A stretch of 64,000 nt of DNA from Phormidesmis priestleyi Ana (GCA_001314865.1 LJZR01000003.1:16463-80462); one strand, 5' to 3'; positions 1 through 9,942 are shown, numbered from the stretch's first letter. Translations and numbers: made by a program. The notes: generated by a model from the letters alone, not told the origin.

Positions 1-1331
1 GGATGGGGAGTGGGGAGTGGGGAGTGGGGAGTGGGGAATGGGGAATGGGGAATGGGGAGTGGGTTGGCGGCTTTGGATTTGGCTGTATTGGATGTAGATC
101 CAGAGGGAGGATGACGGTGGCAGAGCTGGTGAAAGGCTTGGATTAGTCGGATGATGTCTGCTTCGGTGTTGCCCAGAGTAACGATGAACATGAGGTGCCG
201 GAGTGCCGGTAGTTCGGCGGCAACGCCAAGCTGCTCATACAAAATTTCATCGGCTTCAAAGCCAGTGAGTCCCAGTTTTGTGACATCTACTGTAATCCTT
301 GTTCGATCCCCCCATAGTTCTCCTCTGCCTGTTGTTCCTATGTTTCGATTTTTGGTCTTACTGTCTTCTTCTCCATTTTCCTGACATCTCCATTTCGGCT
401 GTAGAATCTGCAATCCTGCTAGCTTGCTTAATTCTTCAACTGCTCGATCGGCTAGTGCGATCGCCTGCGTCATTCGCTCGGTTCCTGAGGTTGCCATCTG
501 CTGCCTAGCTGCATCTAGTGAGCCGAGCAGCAGGTAGCTCGGACTGGTGGACTGGGTGAGCTGAAGGGCTTTGGCTAATTGGCTGCGATCTATACGATTT
601 CCCTGAATGTGCATCAGTGCTGCTTGGGTAAATGCACTCAGAACCTTATGTGCAGATTGGATGGCAAGGTCGGCTTTGGCGGCTAGGGCAGAAGGGGGAA
701 AGTGAGGATGAAAGGCAAAATGTGGGGCGTGGGCTTCATCCACAATGAGTGGGCAGCCGTGATGGTGAGCGATGCGGGCGATCGCGGCTACATCCGAACA
801 AATTCCGTGATAGGTCGGTGACACAATCATCACCGCTCGCGCGTCAGGATGTTCCTTAAGCGCAGCCTCAATTGCGGCAGCGCTGATCCCTACCGGCATA
901 TCCCACTCGGCGCTGTAGTCGGGCTGCACATACACGGGCACTGCCCCTGATAAAACCATGCCTGAAATCGCCGATGTATGCACGTTGCGCGGCAAAATGA
1001 GCTTTTCGCCGGGGCCGCAGGTCGCCAATATTGCAGCTTCTATGCCACAGGTCGATCCATTGGCTAAAAACCAGGTTTGCTCAGCCCCAAAGGCTGCAGC
1101 TGCGAGTTCCTGAGCCTGCAAAATCACCCCTTCGGGCGCAAACAAATTGTCCAAATCAGGCAGTTCAGGCAAATCAACGCCAAATACGGCCTTGCCAAAC
1201 ACGGCGCTTTGCTGCTCAGAGATGCCCTGGCCTCGCTTATGTCCAGGTGTATGGAAGGCGGCGTAAGGCCGACGACTGGCGCACTGCTGCAAACGGCTGA
1301 GAAGCGGCGTTTGGGATTGGTCAATGGGCAT
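1..1331 (-). CDS. Orn/Lys/Arg decarboxylase family PLP enzyme, partial (C-terminus beyond left edge)
   Basis: PLP-dependent fold-type I enzyme of the Orn/Lys/Arg decarboxylase major-domain family, which in cyanobacteria is usually annotated as an arginine, lysine or ornithine decarboxylase acting in polyamine metabolism. The ATG at 1331 opens a frame without a stop to the left edge (443 codons visible). Visible landmarks are the TPGHKRG motif near residue 30, the VDEAHAPH motif with Asp198 and His201 (cofactor ring contacts), and SAHK with Lys229 as the Schiff-base lysine. The body looks complete up to about residue 420. The last visible codons are a Pro/His/Ser heptad tail made by a heptanucleotide repeat, so the true C-terminus may be degenerate or extended. 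It lies 106 bp downstream of the VOC gene on the same strand. The substrate cannot be told from sequence. Confidence 0.85.
   Translation of the reverse strand, partial: MPIDQSQTPLLSRLQQCASRRPYAAFHTPGHKRGQGISEQQSAVFGKAVFGVDLPELPDLDNLFAPEGVILQAQELAAAAFGAEQTWFLANGSTCGIEAAILATCGPGEKLILPRNVHTSAISGMVLSGAVPVYVQPDYSAEWDMPVGISAAAIEAALKEHPDARAVMIVSPTYHGICSDVAAIARIAHHHGCPLIVDEAHAPHFAFHPHFPPSALAAKADLAIQSAHKVLSAFTQAALMHIQGNRIDRSQLAKALQLTQSTSPSYLLLGSLDAARQQMATSGTERMTQAIALADRAVEELSKLAGLQILQPKWRCQENGEEDSKTKNRNIGTTGRGELWGDRTRITVDVTKLGLTGFEADEILYEQLGVAAELPALRHLMFIVTLGNTEADIIRLIQAFHQLCHRHPPSGSTSNTAKSKAANPLPIPHSPFPTPHSPLPTPH
3..62. repeat. Heptanucleotide tandem repeat (GGGGAGT/GGGGAAT)
   Basis: About eight copies of a 7-bp unit, GGGGAGT alternating with GGGGAAT, at the extreme left of the window. 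It resembles the short tandemly repeated repetitive (STRR) heptamers known from cyanobacteria, although the unit is not identical to the classical CCCCA(A/G)T. It lies inside the open frame of the decarboxylase-like gene and reads as a Pro/His/Ser-rich tail. Confidence 0.9.
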
Positions 1332-1369
1332 GGGATAAGGTTCTACAGGTGGCCGCACTGAGATTTAGA

Positions 1370-1433
1370 GATTCTGAGATTCTGAGATTCTGAGATTCTG
1401 AGATTCTGAGATTCTGAGATTCTGAGATTCTGA
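1370..1433. repeat. 8-bp tandem repeat GATTCTGA x8
   Basis: Eight uninterrupted copies of GATTCTGA between the stop of the VOC gene and the start of the decarboxylase-like gene (both on the minus strand). It fills most of the 106-bp spacer and begins a few bases after the VOC stop codon in the direction of transcription. Confidence 0.95.
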
Positions 1434-1437
1434 GAAG

Positions 1438-2052
1438 CTAGTGAGCTACTGGCTGAGGATTACAGCGTACTTCGACCATAAACCCGTCAGGATCGTAAAA
1501 ATAGATGCCTCTGCCGGTTGGCCGAATGACCGGGCCATTGAAGGCGATATTGGCCTGAGTGAGAAGATTCATCGCTTCGTCAAATCTGGCGGGGTCAATA
1601 TCAAACGCCAGATGATCAGCGCGGGTAAAGCTCTTTTTAGGATCGCTGTCAGGCGCGATTAAATCGGGTGTCCAGAAGAGGTCTAAAATAGTGCCATCGG
1701 GCGTTTTGAAGTTGGTTACTTTGCCTTCGGCGACGAGCTTTACTAAGGTCGCGGGTACTTCGTTGCCGGTGAGCCGGTGAAGCCCTAAAACATGGCCATA
1801 AAAATGACAGGCCGCTTCCATGCTCTTTACATTAAGCGCGATGTGATGGACGCTGCGCAGCATTCCGGGCATTAGTCCATTGGCTCGTTCATGGGCAGTC
1901 TCGGCGGCAGTTTCGGCAGCAGTCTCAGCACCATCAGCGGAAATTGATATCGCTTGTGTGGCTTCGGGCAGGTTATGACTAGCGGTGTCTGAGGTGGAGT
2001 CGGCAGCTGAATGGGTGGCTGAATGGGTGGCTGAATGGGTAGCTAAGTTCAT
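1438..2052 (-). CDS. VOC / glyoxalase-bleomycin resistance superfamily protein
   Basis: Vicinal-oxygen-chelate fold protein, 204 aa from the ATG at 2052. The VOC domain runs from about residue 65 to 200. Candidate metal ligands are His69/His70 (VHHIALNV), the His of ADHLAFDI and the Glu of FMVEVRC, so the metal site looks intact. The specific reaction (lactoylglutathione lyase, dioxygenase or resistance protein) cannot be assigned. Residues 1-60 are low complexity: three ATHS repeats from a 12-bp tandem unit, then an AAET-type repeat. They look like a repeat-derived extension, and translation could instead begin at Met61 or Met64, directly before the domain. A HIP1 site lies immediately upstream. 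Confidence 0.8.
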   Translation of the reverse strand: MNLATHSATHSATHSAADSTSDTASHNLPEATQAISISADGAETAAETAAETAHERANGLMPGMLRSVHHIALNVKSMEAACHFYGHVLGLHRLTGNEVPATLVKLVAEGKVTNFKTPDGTILDLFWTPDLIAPDSDPKKSFTRADHLAFDIDPARFDEAMNLLTQANIAFNGPVIRPTGRGIYFYDPDGFMVEVRCNPQPVAH

Positions 2053-2329
2053 GGCGATCGCACAAAAACAAACTTGCCTACAGCATACCGATAGCTTTCC
2101 ATTCCTCGCTACTCATCGCTGCTCATAATCGCTGCTCAGTTTATTGCTGAGGACTTACTGCGCTTGTTGCTTATGAGCGAAGTTGATATGTCAGGAGCGA
2201 TCGCACTCATAATGTGGATCGCTTCGTATCGATATTTTTAGTAATAATAACAACAGCTTTACCTTTCAGCCTGCTTTAGTTTTTCGCTTATTCCTTCTGA
2301 TAGCCATCCCTTCTGATAGCCACTGCCTC

Positions 2330-5300
2330 ATGAAAAGCCCATCGCAAACGCTAACAAAAAGCCTCTTTTTAGACCGTTTAAAGAGCCCCGAGCGCCCGGT
2401 TCTCGTCTTTGATGGCGCGATGGGAACCTCGATTCAAATGCAGGAGCTAACCGCCGCCGACTTTGGCGGTGCAGAATACGAAGGCTGTAACGAGTATTTA
2501 GTAGAAACGAAACCTGATGCGATTGACAAGGTTCATCGCAGCTTTTTAGAAGCGGGCGCAGATGTCATTGAAACGGACACCTTTGGCGGGACGGCCTTGG
2601 TGTTAGCAGAGTACGACCTAGCTGATAGCGCTTACGAACTCAACAAAAAGGCCGCCCAGCTCGCCAGAAAAGCCGCTGATGACTATTCCACTGCTGAAAA
2701 ACCTCGCTTTGTCGCGGGTTCTATTGGCCCTGGCACCAAGCTACCCACCCTGGGCCATGTAGACTTTGACACACTCAAAAACGCTTACCTCGAACAGGTT
2801 GAAGGGCTCTTTGACGGCGGTGTAGACCTCATTCTCATTGAGACCTGTCAGGACGTTCTACAAATTAAAGCAGCGCTGAACGCGGTAGAAGAAATTTTTA
2901 CCCGCAAGGGCGCTCGATTGCCCCTGATGGTTTCGGTGACGGTAGAGCAACAGGGCACCATGCTTGTCGGTTCAGAAATTGGCGCGGCGCTCACAATTTT
3001 AGAGCCCTACCCCATTGATATCTTGGGCCTCAACTGCGCCACTGGCCCGACCGAGATGAAGGAGCATATCAAGTACCTCTCTGAAAACTCGCCCTTTATT
3101 ATTTCCTGCATTCCTAACGCGGGTCTGCCCGAAAATATCGGCGGACAGGCGCATTACCGGCTAACACCCACCGAGCTACGGATGCAGCTGATGCACTTTG
3201 TTGAAGATTTGGGCGTGCAGATTATCGGTGGTTGCTGCGGTACGCGCGCCGAGCATATTCAACAGTTGGCTGAACTATCGCAGGATTTGCAGCCCAAGGA
3301 AAGGTCTGTGGGCGATCGCGCTGCCCTCCCGCCCTACGGCGAACTGTCCTACATGCCATCAGCCGCCTCTATCTACAGCCCGCAGCCTTACGAACAGGAC
3401 AACTCCTTCCTCATCGTGGGCGAGCGCCTGAACGCCAGCGGCTCTAAAAAATGCCGAGATATGCTCAACGCCGAAGACTGGGATGGCCTAGTCGCCTTAG
3501 CCAAAGCACAGGTCAAAGAAGGCGCACATATCCTAGATGTAAACGTAGACTACGTAGGCCGTGACGGTGTGCGCGATATGCGCGAACTGGTCTCGCGGCT
3601 GGTGACTAGCATCACCTTGCCCCTCATGCTGGACTCCACCGAGTGGGAAAAAATGGAGGCCGGTCTCAAGGTCGCCGGTGGCAAGTGCATTCTCAACTCT
3701 ACCAACTACGAAGATGGCGACGAGCGCTTCTTTAAGGTGCTTGAAATTGCAAAGCGCTATGGTGCCGGGGTCGTGATTGGCACCATTGATGAAGATGGCA
3801 TGGCCCGCACGGCACAGAAGAAGTTTGAAATTGCTCAGCGGGCCTACCGCGATGCGGTGGAATATGGCTTCCCGCCCTACGAGCTGTTTTTTGACACGCT
3901 AGTGCTACCGATTTCAACCGGCATTGAAGAAGATCGAGTGAATGCAAAAGAGACGCTAGAAGGCATTCGCCTAATTCGTGAAAATCTGCCGGGTTGTCAT
4001 ATCATGCTAGGCGTTTCTAACGCTTCGTTTGGTTTAAATCCGGCTTCGCGAGTAGTCCTCAACTCGGTGTTTTTAAACGAAGCAATGGCAGTTGGCATGG
4101 ATGGTGCGATTGTCAGCGCCAGTAAAATTTTGCCACTTGCCAAGATCGATCCTGAACATCAAAAAGTGTGTCGCGATCTAATTTACGACAACCGTGAGTT
4201 TGAGGGCGATGCCTGCACCTACGATCCGCTCGGTGAGCTAACGACGCTTTTTGCAGGCAAGAGCACCCAGCAGCTCAGAACCACTCAAGACGCTGATTTA
4301 CCGCTAGAAGAACGGCTGAAGAATCATATTATTGACGGTGAGCGAATTGGTTTAGAAGATCAGCTCGCTAAGGCATTAGCGCAGTATCCGCCATTAGAAA
4401 TTGTCAACACCTTTTTGCTAGATGGCATGAAGGTGGTGGGTGAGCTGTTTGGCTCAGGCCAAATGCAGCTACCGTTTGTGTTGCAGTCGGCGCAGACGAT
4501 GAAGGCTGCTGTGGCCTATTTAGAACCCTTTATGGAAAAAGAGGATGCAGACGACAGCGGCAAGGGTACGGTCGTCATCGCCACGGTCAAGGGCGATGTG
4601 CATGACATTGGTAAAAACCTGGTTGATATTATCCTTTCTAACAACGGTTACAAGGTGGTCAACATTGGCATTAAGCAGCCGGTAGATAATATTATTGCCG
4701 CCTATCAAGAACACAATGCAGACTGCATTGCGATGAGCGGTCTGCTGGTGAAGTCCACTGCGTTTATGAAGGACAACCTAGCGGCTTTTAACGAGCATGG
4801 GATTGATGTACCCGTAATTTTGGGTGGGGCGGCGCTGACGCCTAAGTTTGTAAACGAGGACTGCCAAAATGTGTACAACGGACAGGTAATTTACGGTAAA
4901 GACGCCTTTGCTGACCTGCATTTTATGGATGCGCTGATGCCCGCCAAAAAAGAGGGCAAATGGGATAATCTCAACGGCTTTGCTGAAGATCACCCCATGC
5001 GGCAGGCCGCTAGAGTGGCTGTGAACAACGCGCCCAAAGCAGAAGACGCCTCTGCGGCCAATGAGCCTAAGGTGATTGATACTCGCCGCTCTGATGATGT
5101 GGCGATTGATATTCAGCGGCCTGTGCCTCCTTTCTGGGGGCCTAAAGTGCTCACAGTCGCAGAGATTCCGACTGAAGATTTGTTTGACTACTTAGATATG
5201 CAGGCGCTAGTGGCTGGTCAGTGGCAGTTCCGCAAGCCTAAGGGCCAGTCTCGCGAAGAGTATGATGCCTTTTTGGCCGAAAAAGTACAGCCGATTTTAA

Positions 5301-5944
5301 AAGAATGGAAGCAGCGAATCCTCAGCGAAAATTTGCTAGATCCAAAGCTGGTGTATGGCTATTTTCCTTGCTTGGCCGAAGGCAATACGGTGTACATATA
5401 TGACTGGCAGGCCGCGCAAAAGGGCGAGCCTTCTGAGCCGGTGACCTCATTTGAGTTTCCGCGCCAGCGCTCAATGCGACGGCTGTGTATTGCTGATTTC
5501 TTTTTGCCGAAGGATCAAGCTCAGCCGGGTGAGTATGATGTGTTCCCCATGCAGGCGGTGACAATGGGTGAAATTGCCACTGAGTTTGCCGCTAAGCTAT
5601 TTGCTGCTGACAGCTATACCGACTATTTGTACTATCACGGGATGGCGGTGCAAATGGCGGAGGCGCTAGCCGAATGGACTCATGCCAAAATTCGAATTGA
5701 GTTGGGGTATGGCGATCGCGAACCCGACAACATTCGCGATATGTTAGCGCAGCGGTATCAGGGCTCTCGCTATAGCTTTGGCTATCCGGCTTGCCCCAAT
5801 ATGCAAGATCAGCCCAAGCAGCTAGATTTACTCGGCGTTGAGGCGATCGGAATGCATATGGATGAGAGCGAGCAGCTGTATCCAGAGCAGTCTACAACAG
5901 CGATTGTGACCTATCACGAGGCGGCTAAGTACTTTAGTGCTTAA
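2330..5944 (+). CDS. metH: Cobalamin-dependent methionine synthase
   Basis: Transfers a methyl group from methyltetrahydrofolate via cob(I)alamin to homocysteine, making methionine in the cytosol. The protein has 1204 aa, the family's usual full length. Domains in order: homocysteine-binding barrel with zinc cysteines Cys236, Cys302 and Cys303 (NCATGP and GGCCGT motifs); pterin-binding barrel (about 355-620); B12 cap; B12-binding domain with lower-ligand His758 in GDVHDIGKN; and the C-terminal AdoMet activation domain (about 915-1200) with RIELGYG and YPACPN motifs. All key residues seen are present. Two near-identical copies of a CCTTCTGATAGCCA unit end just before the ATG. No cobalamin riboswitch is recognisable in the 277-bp upstream gap. 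The stop codon lies inside a 15-bp tandem repeat. Confidence 0.98.
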   Translation: MKSPSQTLTKSLFLDRLKSPERPVLVFDGAMGTSIQMQELTAADFGGAEYEGCNEYLVETKPDAIDKVHRSFLEAGADVIETDTFGGTALVLAEYDLADSAYELNKKAAQLARKAADDYSTAEKPRFVAGSIGPGTKLPTLGHVDFDTLKNAYLEQVEGLFDGGVDLILIETCQDVLQIKAALNAVEEIFTRKGARLPLMVSVTVEQQGTMLVGSEIGAALTILEPYPIDILGLNCATGPTEMKEHIKYLSENSPFIISCIPNAGLPENIGGQAHYRLTPTELRMQLMHFVEDLGVQIIGGCCGTRAEHIQQLAELSQDLQPKERSVGDRAALPPYGELSYMPSAASIYSPQPYEQDNSFLIVGERLNASGSKKCRDMLNAEDWDGLVALAKAQVKEGAHILDVNVDYVGRDGVRDMRELVSRLVTSITLPLMLDSTEWEKMEAGLKVAGGKCILNSTNYEDGDERFFKVLEIAKRYGAGVVIGTIDEDGMARTAQKKFEIAQRAYRDAVEYGFPPYELFFDTLVLPISTGIEEDRVNAKETLEGIRLIRENLPGCHIMLGVSNASFGLNPASRVVLNSVFLNEAMAVGMDGAIVSASKILPLAKIDPEHQKVCRDLIYDNREFEGDACTYDPLGELTTLFAGKSTQQLRTTQDADLPLEERLKNHIIDGERIGLEDQLAKALAQYPPLEIVNTFLLDGMKVVGELFGSGQMQLPFVLQSAQTMKAAVAYLEPFMEKEDADDSGKGTVVIATVKGDVHDIGKNLVDIILSNNGYKVVNIGIKQPVDNIIAAYQEHNADCIAMSGLLVKSTAFMKDNLAAFNEHGIDVPVILGGAALTPKFVNEDCQNVYNGQVIYGKDAFADLHFMDALMPAKKEGKWDNLNGFAEDHPMRQAARVAVNNAPKAEDASAANEPKVIDTRRSDDVAIDIQRPVPPFWGPKVLTVAEIPTEDLFDYLDMQALVAGQWQFRKPKGQSREEYDAFLAEKVQPILKEWKQRILSENLLDPKLVYGYFPCLAEGNTVYIYDWQAAQKGEPSEPVTSFEFPRQRSMRRLCIADFFLPKDQAQPGEYDVFPMQAVTMGEIATEFAAKLFAADSYTDYLYYHGMAVQMAEALAEWTHAKIRIELGYGDREPDNIRDMLAQRYQGSRYSFGYPACPNMQDQPKQLDLLGVEAIGMHMDESEQLYPEQSTTAIVTYHEAAKYFSA

Positions 5945-5983
5945 TACAGGAGCGCTTGATACAGGAGCGCTTGATACTGGGTC
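5939..5983. repeat. 15-bp tandem repeat spanning the metH stop codon
   Basis: Three imperfect copies of a unit of the form GCTTGATACAGGAGC. The first copy contains the metH TAA; the second has TGA at the equivalent place. It fills most of the convergent gap between metH and the cytochrome gene. Confidence 0.85.
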
Positions 5984-6013
5984 AATAAAAGTATCTGGTA
6001 GATATCAAGGCTG

Positions 6014-6478
6014 TCACCAGCCTGCGTTGGATTTTTGGTAGACGTACTGTGCGATCGCCTCAATTTCCTCAGTGCTGAGTCTGTCTGCATAGGCGGGCAT
6101 GATGCCCTTGCCTTGGGTGACAAGGGATGCGATCGCCGCTACATTTCCATAGCCATTGCGCGCCAAGGTCTTTTGCTTCAGGTTTTTGCCGCGCCGAATA
6201 ATGTTGCCGCCATTCGCATGACAGGCCGCGCAGTTCACGCTAAACAGTGACTCGCCCATGCTCGTCTGAGCAGAATCCGCCTGGACTTTCTCCGCCTGGA
6301 CTTGCTCCGCCTGGACTTGCTCCGCCTGGACTTGCTCCGCCTGGACTTGCTCTGTTTGGGCCTGGGCTGCAACGGGCGTTGGCCAAGCCAGCCAAACAAA
6401 TAGCAGGATAAAAATTAAACCAACACTCGCAGCCGCGATCGCACGCCAGCTGTCATCAACCCAAGAAGCACGCGCCAT
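6014..6478 (-). CDS. Cytochrome c6-type monohaem protein with repeat-expanded linker
   Basis: Lumenal or periplasmic class I c-type cytochrome, likely a soluble electron carrier of the cytochrome c6 family. Residues 1-38 form an N-terminal membrane segment or signal (hydrophobic core about 12-31, AxA site at 37-40). Haem attachment is CAACH (Cys83, Cys86, His87); the axial Met is Met127 in GIMPAY; the protein ends in the NAGW typical of c6. Between the signal and the haem domain lies a linker of EQVQA pentapeptide repeats encoded by a 15-bp tandem repeat (about 6285-6355). Classical PetJ versus a c6B/c6C-like paralogue cannot be settled by eye, so no symbol is given. It is divergent from kaiA, with 202 bp between them. 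Confidence 0.85.
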   Translation of the reverse strand: MARASWVDDSWRAIAAASVGLIFILLFVWLAWPTPVAAQAQTEQVQAEQVQAEQVQAEQVQAEKVQADSAQTSMGESLFSVNCAACHANGGNIIRRGKNLKQKTLARNGYGNVAAIASLVTQGKGIMPAYADRLSTEEIEAIAQYVYQKSNAGW

Positions 6479-6680
6479 ACAAAGATGTAGGCCTAAAAAA
6501 GGCCGACTAGATATATACTGATACTTGTCAAACGGTTAGCAATAAGACATGGAAAGTAACATTTCGTAATGATGCGTTCTGTTCATTATGAAGTATCTCC
6601 TACAGTCTATATCGCGCCTAGGCCTTTAAAAACGACTGCAAAAACGACCCCAAAAACGACCGCCACTTTAAGAAAATCCT

Positions 6681-7517
6681 TTGTCTGCACAGTTTCTCAT
6701 TGGTGCTTTTATTCCCACTGAGGACGTAGCTGGTTCTCTCCACCATCTGCTTTCTCAAAAGCGCTTCGCAGTGAGCTGGAGCCAGTCAGCCTCTGACTTC
6801 GATAGCTGGGTTGTCAGCAACCGCCATCGAATTGACTGCCTGATTGTAGAGTCTTCGCAAGAAGCTTTAGCCGCGCTCAGCCGTTTAAAGCAACAAGATA
6901 TTTTACTACCCTCTTTGACGGTAGGATGTCGTGAAATGACTGAAGCCCTAGCCGCCCAATATCATGAAGCCGTAACCTGCTTGGACATGGCCGACTTAGA
7001 AGGCGTTGATGAGGCCATTCGTCAGGCTGTGAACCTGTATTTGCAGCTGCCAACAGAATCGAAAACAAAACTGGCAGGAGAAAATAGCGATCAGCGCCTG
7101 TTTCTGCTGAGTTTGCAGCAGCAGCGCCTGAGTGAGAAGCTGCGAGAGCGATTGGGGTATGTCGGAGTGTATTACAAACGGAGCTCGCAAAACTTCTTGC
7201 GGAACATGAGTTCTTCAGAACGAAATGAGTTCTTAGACAAGCTAAGGCAGGACTATCGCAGCATTATCCTAAGCTACTTTGCTAACAACAGCAGCATCAA
7301 CCAAAAAATTGATGACTTTGTCAACGTCGCTTTTTTTGCAGATATGTCAGTTCCTGCCATTGTCGAAATTCACATGGAGCTGATAGACGACTTCTCCAAG
7401 CAACTTCAGCTAGAAGGTCGCAACGACGACATCTTGGCAGACTACCGCTTAACCTTGATCGATGTGATTGCTCACCTGTGCGAAATGTATCGACGCTCTT
7501 TGCCCCGTGAGTTTTAG
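6681..7517 (+). CDS. kaiA: Circadian clock protein KaiA
   Basis: Stimulates KaiC autophosphorylation by binding the KaiC C-terminal tail. The 278-aa length equals full-length KaiA: an N-terminal pseudo-receiver domain (about 1-130) and the highly conserved C-terminal helical dimer/KaiC-binding domain (about 150-278) with motifs ERLGYVGVYYKR, NFVNVAFFADM-like and VEIHMEL, ending LCEMYRRSLPRE. The start is TTG at 6681: an in-frame TAA stands at 6669 and there is no nearby ATG, so a non-ATG start is required. Three copies of an AAAACGACC-like unit (about 6630-6663) lie just upstream. kaiB follows after 19 bp, so kaiA and kaiB are probably co-transcribed. Confidence 0.97.
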   Translation: MSAQFLIGAFIPTEDVAGSLHHLLSQKRFAVSWSQSASDFDSWVVSNRHRIDCLIVESSQEALAALSRLKQQDILLPSLTVGCREMTEALAAQYHEAVTCLDMADLEGVDEAIRQAVNLYLQLPTESKTKLAGENSDQRLFLLSLQQQRLSEKLRERLGYVGVYYKRSSQNFLRNMSSSERNEFLDKLRQDYRSIILSYFANNSSINQKIDDFVNVAFFADMSVPAIVEIHMELIDDFSKQLQLEGRNDDILADYRLTLIDVIAHLCEMYRRSLPREF

Positions 7518-7536
7518 TGAAAAACAAAAATAATAT

Positions 7537-7842
7537 ATGAGCGCCTCTAAGAAAACATACATTTTGAAGCTGTACGTGTCTGGAAACACGCCTAGCTCGA
7601 AGCAGGCGTTGCAAACGCTCAATACTATCTTGGCTAACGAATTTCAAGGAATGTATGCGCTCAAAGTGATCGATGTTCGTAAAAATCCACAGCTAGCTGA
7701 GGAGGACAAAATAATGGCCACTCCTACGCTGGCTAAAATTTTGCCACCGCCCGTTCGGAAAATTATCGGTGACCTCTCAGATCGCGAAAAGGTTTTGATT
7801 GGACTCGATCTTCTCTATGATGAACTACAAGACAATGACTGA
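7537..7842 (+). CDS. kaiB: Circadian clock protein KaiB
   Basis: Thioredoxin-like fold-switching clock protein, 101 aa, that binds phosphorylated KaiC and sequesters KaiA. The conserved N-terminal [12 protein letters not shown]-type strand, the [14 protein letters not shown] helix region and the [20 protein letters not shown] segment identify it. ATG at 7537 is the only sensible start. It lies 19 bp after kaiA and 132 bp before kaiC. The AT-rich kaiB-kaiC gap may hold a separate kaiC promoter, as in kaiBC clusters of other cyanobacteria, but no clear box is visible. Confidence 0.98.
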   Translation: MSASKKTYILKLYVSGNTPSSKQALQTLNTILANEFQGMYALKVIDVRKNPQLAEEDKIMATPTLAKILPPPVRKIIGDLSDREKVLIGLDLLYDELQDND

Positions 7843-7974
7843 TTGAGCTGTCAAAAAATGACTTTTGAGCAAGCCTGAATTGGGCATTTTAGGTTCTTAT
7901 TTTGGTTGAGTTTTGGTTTTTTATCTATTAGTTTTAATCTGCCAGTTTTTAATCTGCTTTTTTAATACTCTGCT

Positions 7975-9555
7975 ATGACTTCATCCGTACCTTCGCTTGA
8001 TAGCCAATCGCTAACCCGCTCAAAAGGGGTGCAAAAAATTCGCACCATGATAGAAGGGTTTGACGACATTAGTCATGGTGGCTTACCGGTCGGTCGGTCT
8101 ACGCTCGTAAGCGGTACTTCAGGAACGGGTAAAACGCTGCTAGCCGTACAGTTTTTGTATCACGGGCTGATCTATTTTGATGAGCCCGGTGTGTTCGTTA
8201 CATTTGAAGAATCGCCTGCTGACATTATTACCAACGCCTATAGCTTTGGCTGGGACTTACAGGCGCTGATCGACAGCGGCAAGCTATTTATCCTCGATGC
8301 CTGCCCAGATCCCGAAGGACAAGAAATAGTCGGTACTTTTGATTTATCCGCCCTGATTGAGCGTATTCAGTACGCGATTCGAAAGTACAAGGCAAAGCGC
8401 GTGTCGATTGACTCGGTCACGGCTGTGTTTCATCAGTACGACGCTGCTGAAGTGGTCAGACGCGAAATTTTTCGGCTGCTTGCTAGGCTCAAACAAATGG
8501 GCGTTACTACCCTGATGACGACGGAGCGGGTGGATGAATATGGTGCGGTTGCTCGATTTGGTGTAGAGGAATTTGTTTCAGACAATGTGGTCATTGTGCG
8601 CAATGCCCTAGAGGTAGAGCGGCGCAGACGCACCATTGAAATATTAAAGCTGCGGGGGACGACTCATATGAAGGGTGAGTATCCCTTTACTATTACCGAC
8701 GATGGCGTCAACATTTTTCCCTTGGGTGCAATGCGGCTTACTCAGCGTTCGTCTAACGTGCGCGTTTCTTCGGGTGTGCCTACGCTAGACAAAATGTGTG
8801 GCGGCGGCTTTTTCAAAGACTCAATTATTTTGGCGACGGGGGCCACAGGTACCGGTAAAACGCTGCTAGTGAGCAACTTTTTGGCGAACGCCTGCGAAAA
8901 CGGCGAGCGCTCTATTTTGTTTGCCTATGAAGAGTCGCGATCGCAGCTATCGCGCAATGCTTCGTCCTGGGGCATTGATTTTGAAGATTTAGAGAATAGG
9001 GGCCTGTTGAAGATTATCTGCGCCTATCCTGAGTCAGCAGGGTTAGAAGATCACCTGCAAATTATCAAATCGCAAATTGCTGAATTTAAGCCTTCTAGAA
9101 TTGCAATTGATTCGCTTTCTGCTTTGGACAGAGGGGTGAGTAATAATGCCTTTAGGCAGTTTGTGATCGGTGTAACAGGCTATGCAAAGCAGGAAGAAAT
9201 CACGGGCTTTTTCACCAATACGACAGAGCAATTTATGGGGTCTAACTCCATTACCGACTCTCATATCTCTACGATTACAGACACCATTTTAATGCTGCAA
9301 TATGTCGAAATTCGCGGTGAAATGTCCCGCGCAATTAATGTCTTTAAAATGCGTGGCTCCTGGCATGACAACTCTATCCGTGAGTATTTGATTGATGCCA
9401 ACGGCCCTCAAATTCAAGAGTCTTTCCGCAATTTAGAAGGCATTATCAGTGGCTCACCGAGGCGTGTTACCGTGACCGAAAAGAACGAGCTTTCTAGAAT
9501 TGTAGAAAACGTTCGTGGCCGGAAGAAAGATATTGATGATTCGCTCAACAGATGA
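7975..9555 (+). CDS. kaiC: Circadian clock ATPase/autokinase KaiC
   Basis: Hexameric double-RecA (CI-CII) ATPase at the core of the oscillator, 526 aa. CI has the Walker A GTSGTGKT at residues 47-54 and the catalytic Glu pair in TFEESP. CII has the Walker A GATGTGKT and a second Glu pair in AYEESR. The autophosphorylation pair is Ser432-Thr433 in the DSHISTITD motif, one residue later than the classical Synechococcus elongatus numbering. The tail after about residue 495 contains the A-loop and KaiA-binding peptide. All functional residues examined are intact, so the clock is predicted to work. A strong intrinsic terminator follows about 90 bp after the stop. Confidence 0.99.
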   Translation: MTSSVPSLDSQSLTRSKGVQKIRTMIEGFDDISHGGLPVGRSTLVSGTSGTGKTLLAVQFLYHGLIYFDEPGVFVTFEESPADIITNAYSFGWDLQALIDSGKLFILDACPDPEGQEIVGTFDLSALIERIQYAIRKYKAKRVSIDSVTAVFHQYDAAEVVRREIFRLLARLKQMGVTTLMTTERVDEYGAVARFGVEEFVSDNVVIVRNALEVERRRRTIEILKLRGTTHMKGEYPFTITDDGVNIFPLGAMRLTQRSSNVRVSSGVPTLDKMCGGGFFKDSIILATGATGTGKTLLVSNFLANACENGERSILFAYEESRSQLSRNASSWGIDFEDLENRGLLKIICAYPESAGLEDHLQIIKSQIAEFKPSRIAIDSLSALDRGVSNNAFRQFVIGVTGYAKQEEITGFFTNTTEQFMGSNSITDSHISTITDTILMLQYVEIRGEMSRAINVFKMRGSWHDNSIREYLIDANGPQIQESFRNLEGIISGSPRRVTVTEKNELSRIVENVRGRKKDIDDSLNR

Positions 9556-9643
9556 GTAGATGCATAGCCAATCGACAGATGCGAGGGGCGTCGTTTGAAA
9601 GTCTAAGCGAAAAGAAAATGAAAAGAAAACGCAAAGAGAATGC

Positions 9644-9680
9644 AAAAAGGCTCACGCTAGTGACTGCGTGAGCCTTTTTT
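9644..9680. terminator. Bidirectional intrinsic terminator between kaiC and tRNA-Arg
   Basis: Perfect 14-bp stem AAAAAGGCTCACGC / GCGTGAGCCTTTTT with an 8-nt loop and a T-run on the plus strand. The minus strand also ends in a T-run, so the hairpin can terminate both kaiC and the converging tRNA-Arg transcript. Confidence 0.93.
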
Positions 9681-9687
9681 GTATTGA

Positions 9688-9761
9688 CGAACATGAAGGG
9701 ATTCGAACCCCCGACCCTCAGAACCGGAATCTGATGCTCTATCCAGCTGAGCTACATGTCC
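9688..9761 (-). tRNA. tRNA-Arg (anticodon CCG)
   Basis: A 74-nt cloverleaf can be drawn on the minus strand: acceptor GGACATG/CATGTTC (one G-T pair), D-arm GCTC/GAGC, anticodon arm TCAGA/TCTGA with loop TTCCGGT (anticodon CCG, reading CGG), and T-arm with TTCGAAT. Discriminator G; the CCA end is not encoded. It converges with kaiC across the shared terminator. Confidence 0.97.
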
Positions 9762-9942
9762 GTACTGGAGTTGTCAGCATTCATTGCAATAGAATGCCGT
9801 CCGGTGGATCAAATTCTATCACCTCTGATCAAAAATGGGCGGGGTTAGTTGCTGATATGTAACGTAGTTAAAAGCTATCTTGCCGCTGAATGATTTAATA
9901 AGAGGATTATGGCTCCGAAGCGACAAGAGGCGGTGAGCGACG

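Noticed and set aside
1370-1433. CRISPR array
   Set aside because: The units are 8 bp, directly adjacent and without spacers; the same holds for the other tandem repeats in the window. No cas genes are present.
2290-2329. GCCACTG near the metH start as part of a cobalamin riboswitch
   Set aside because: Only this short word is present; the other conserved elements of the B12 box are missing, and the word arises from a short tandem duplication.
9668-9862. 64-aa open frame over the tRNA-Arg gene
   Set aside because: It is a translation through the antisense of the tRNA, a well-known false gene.
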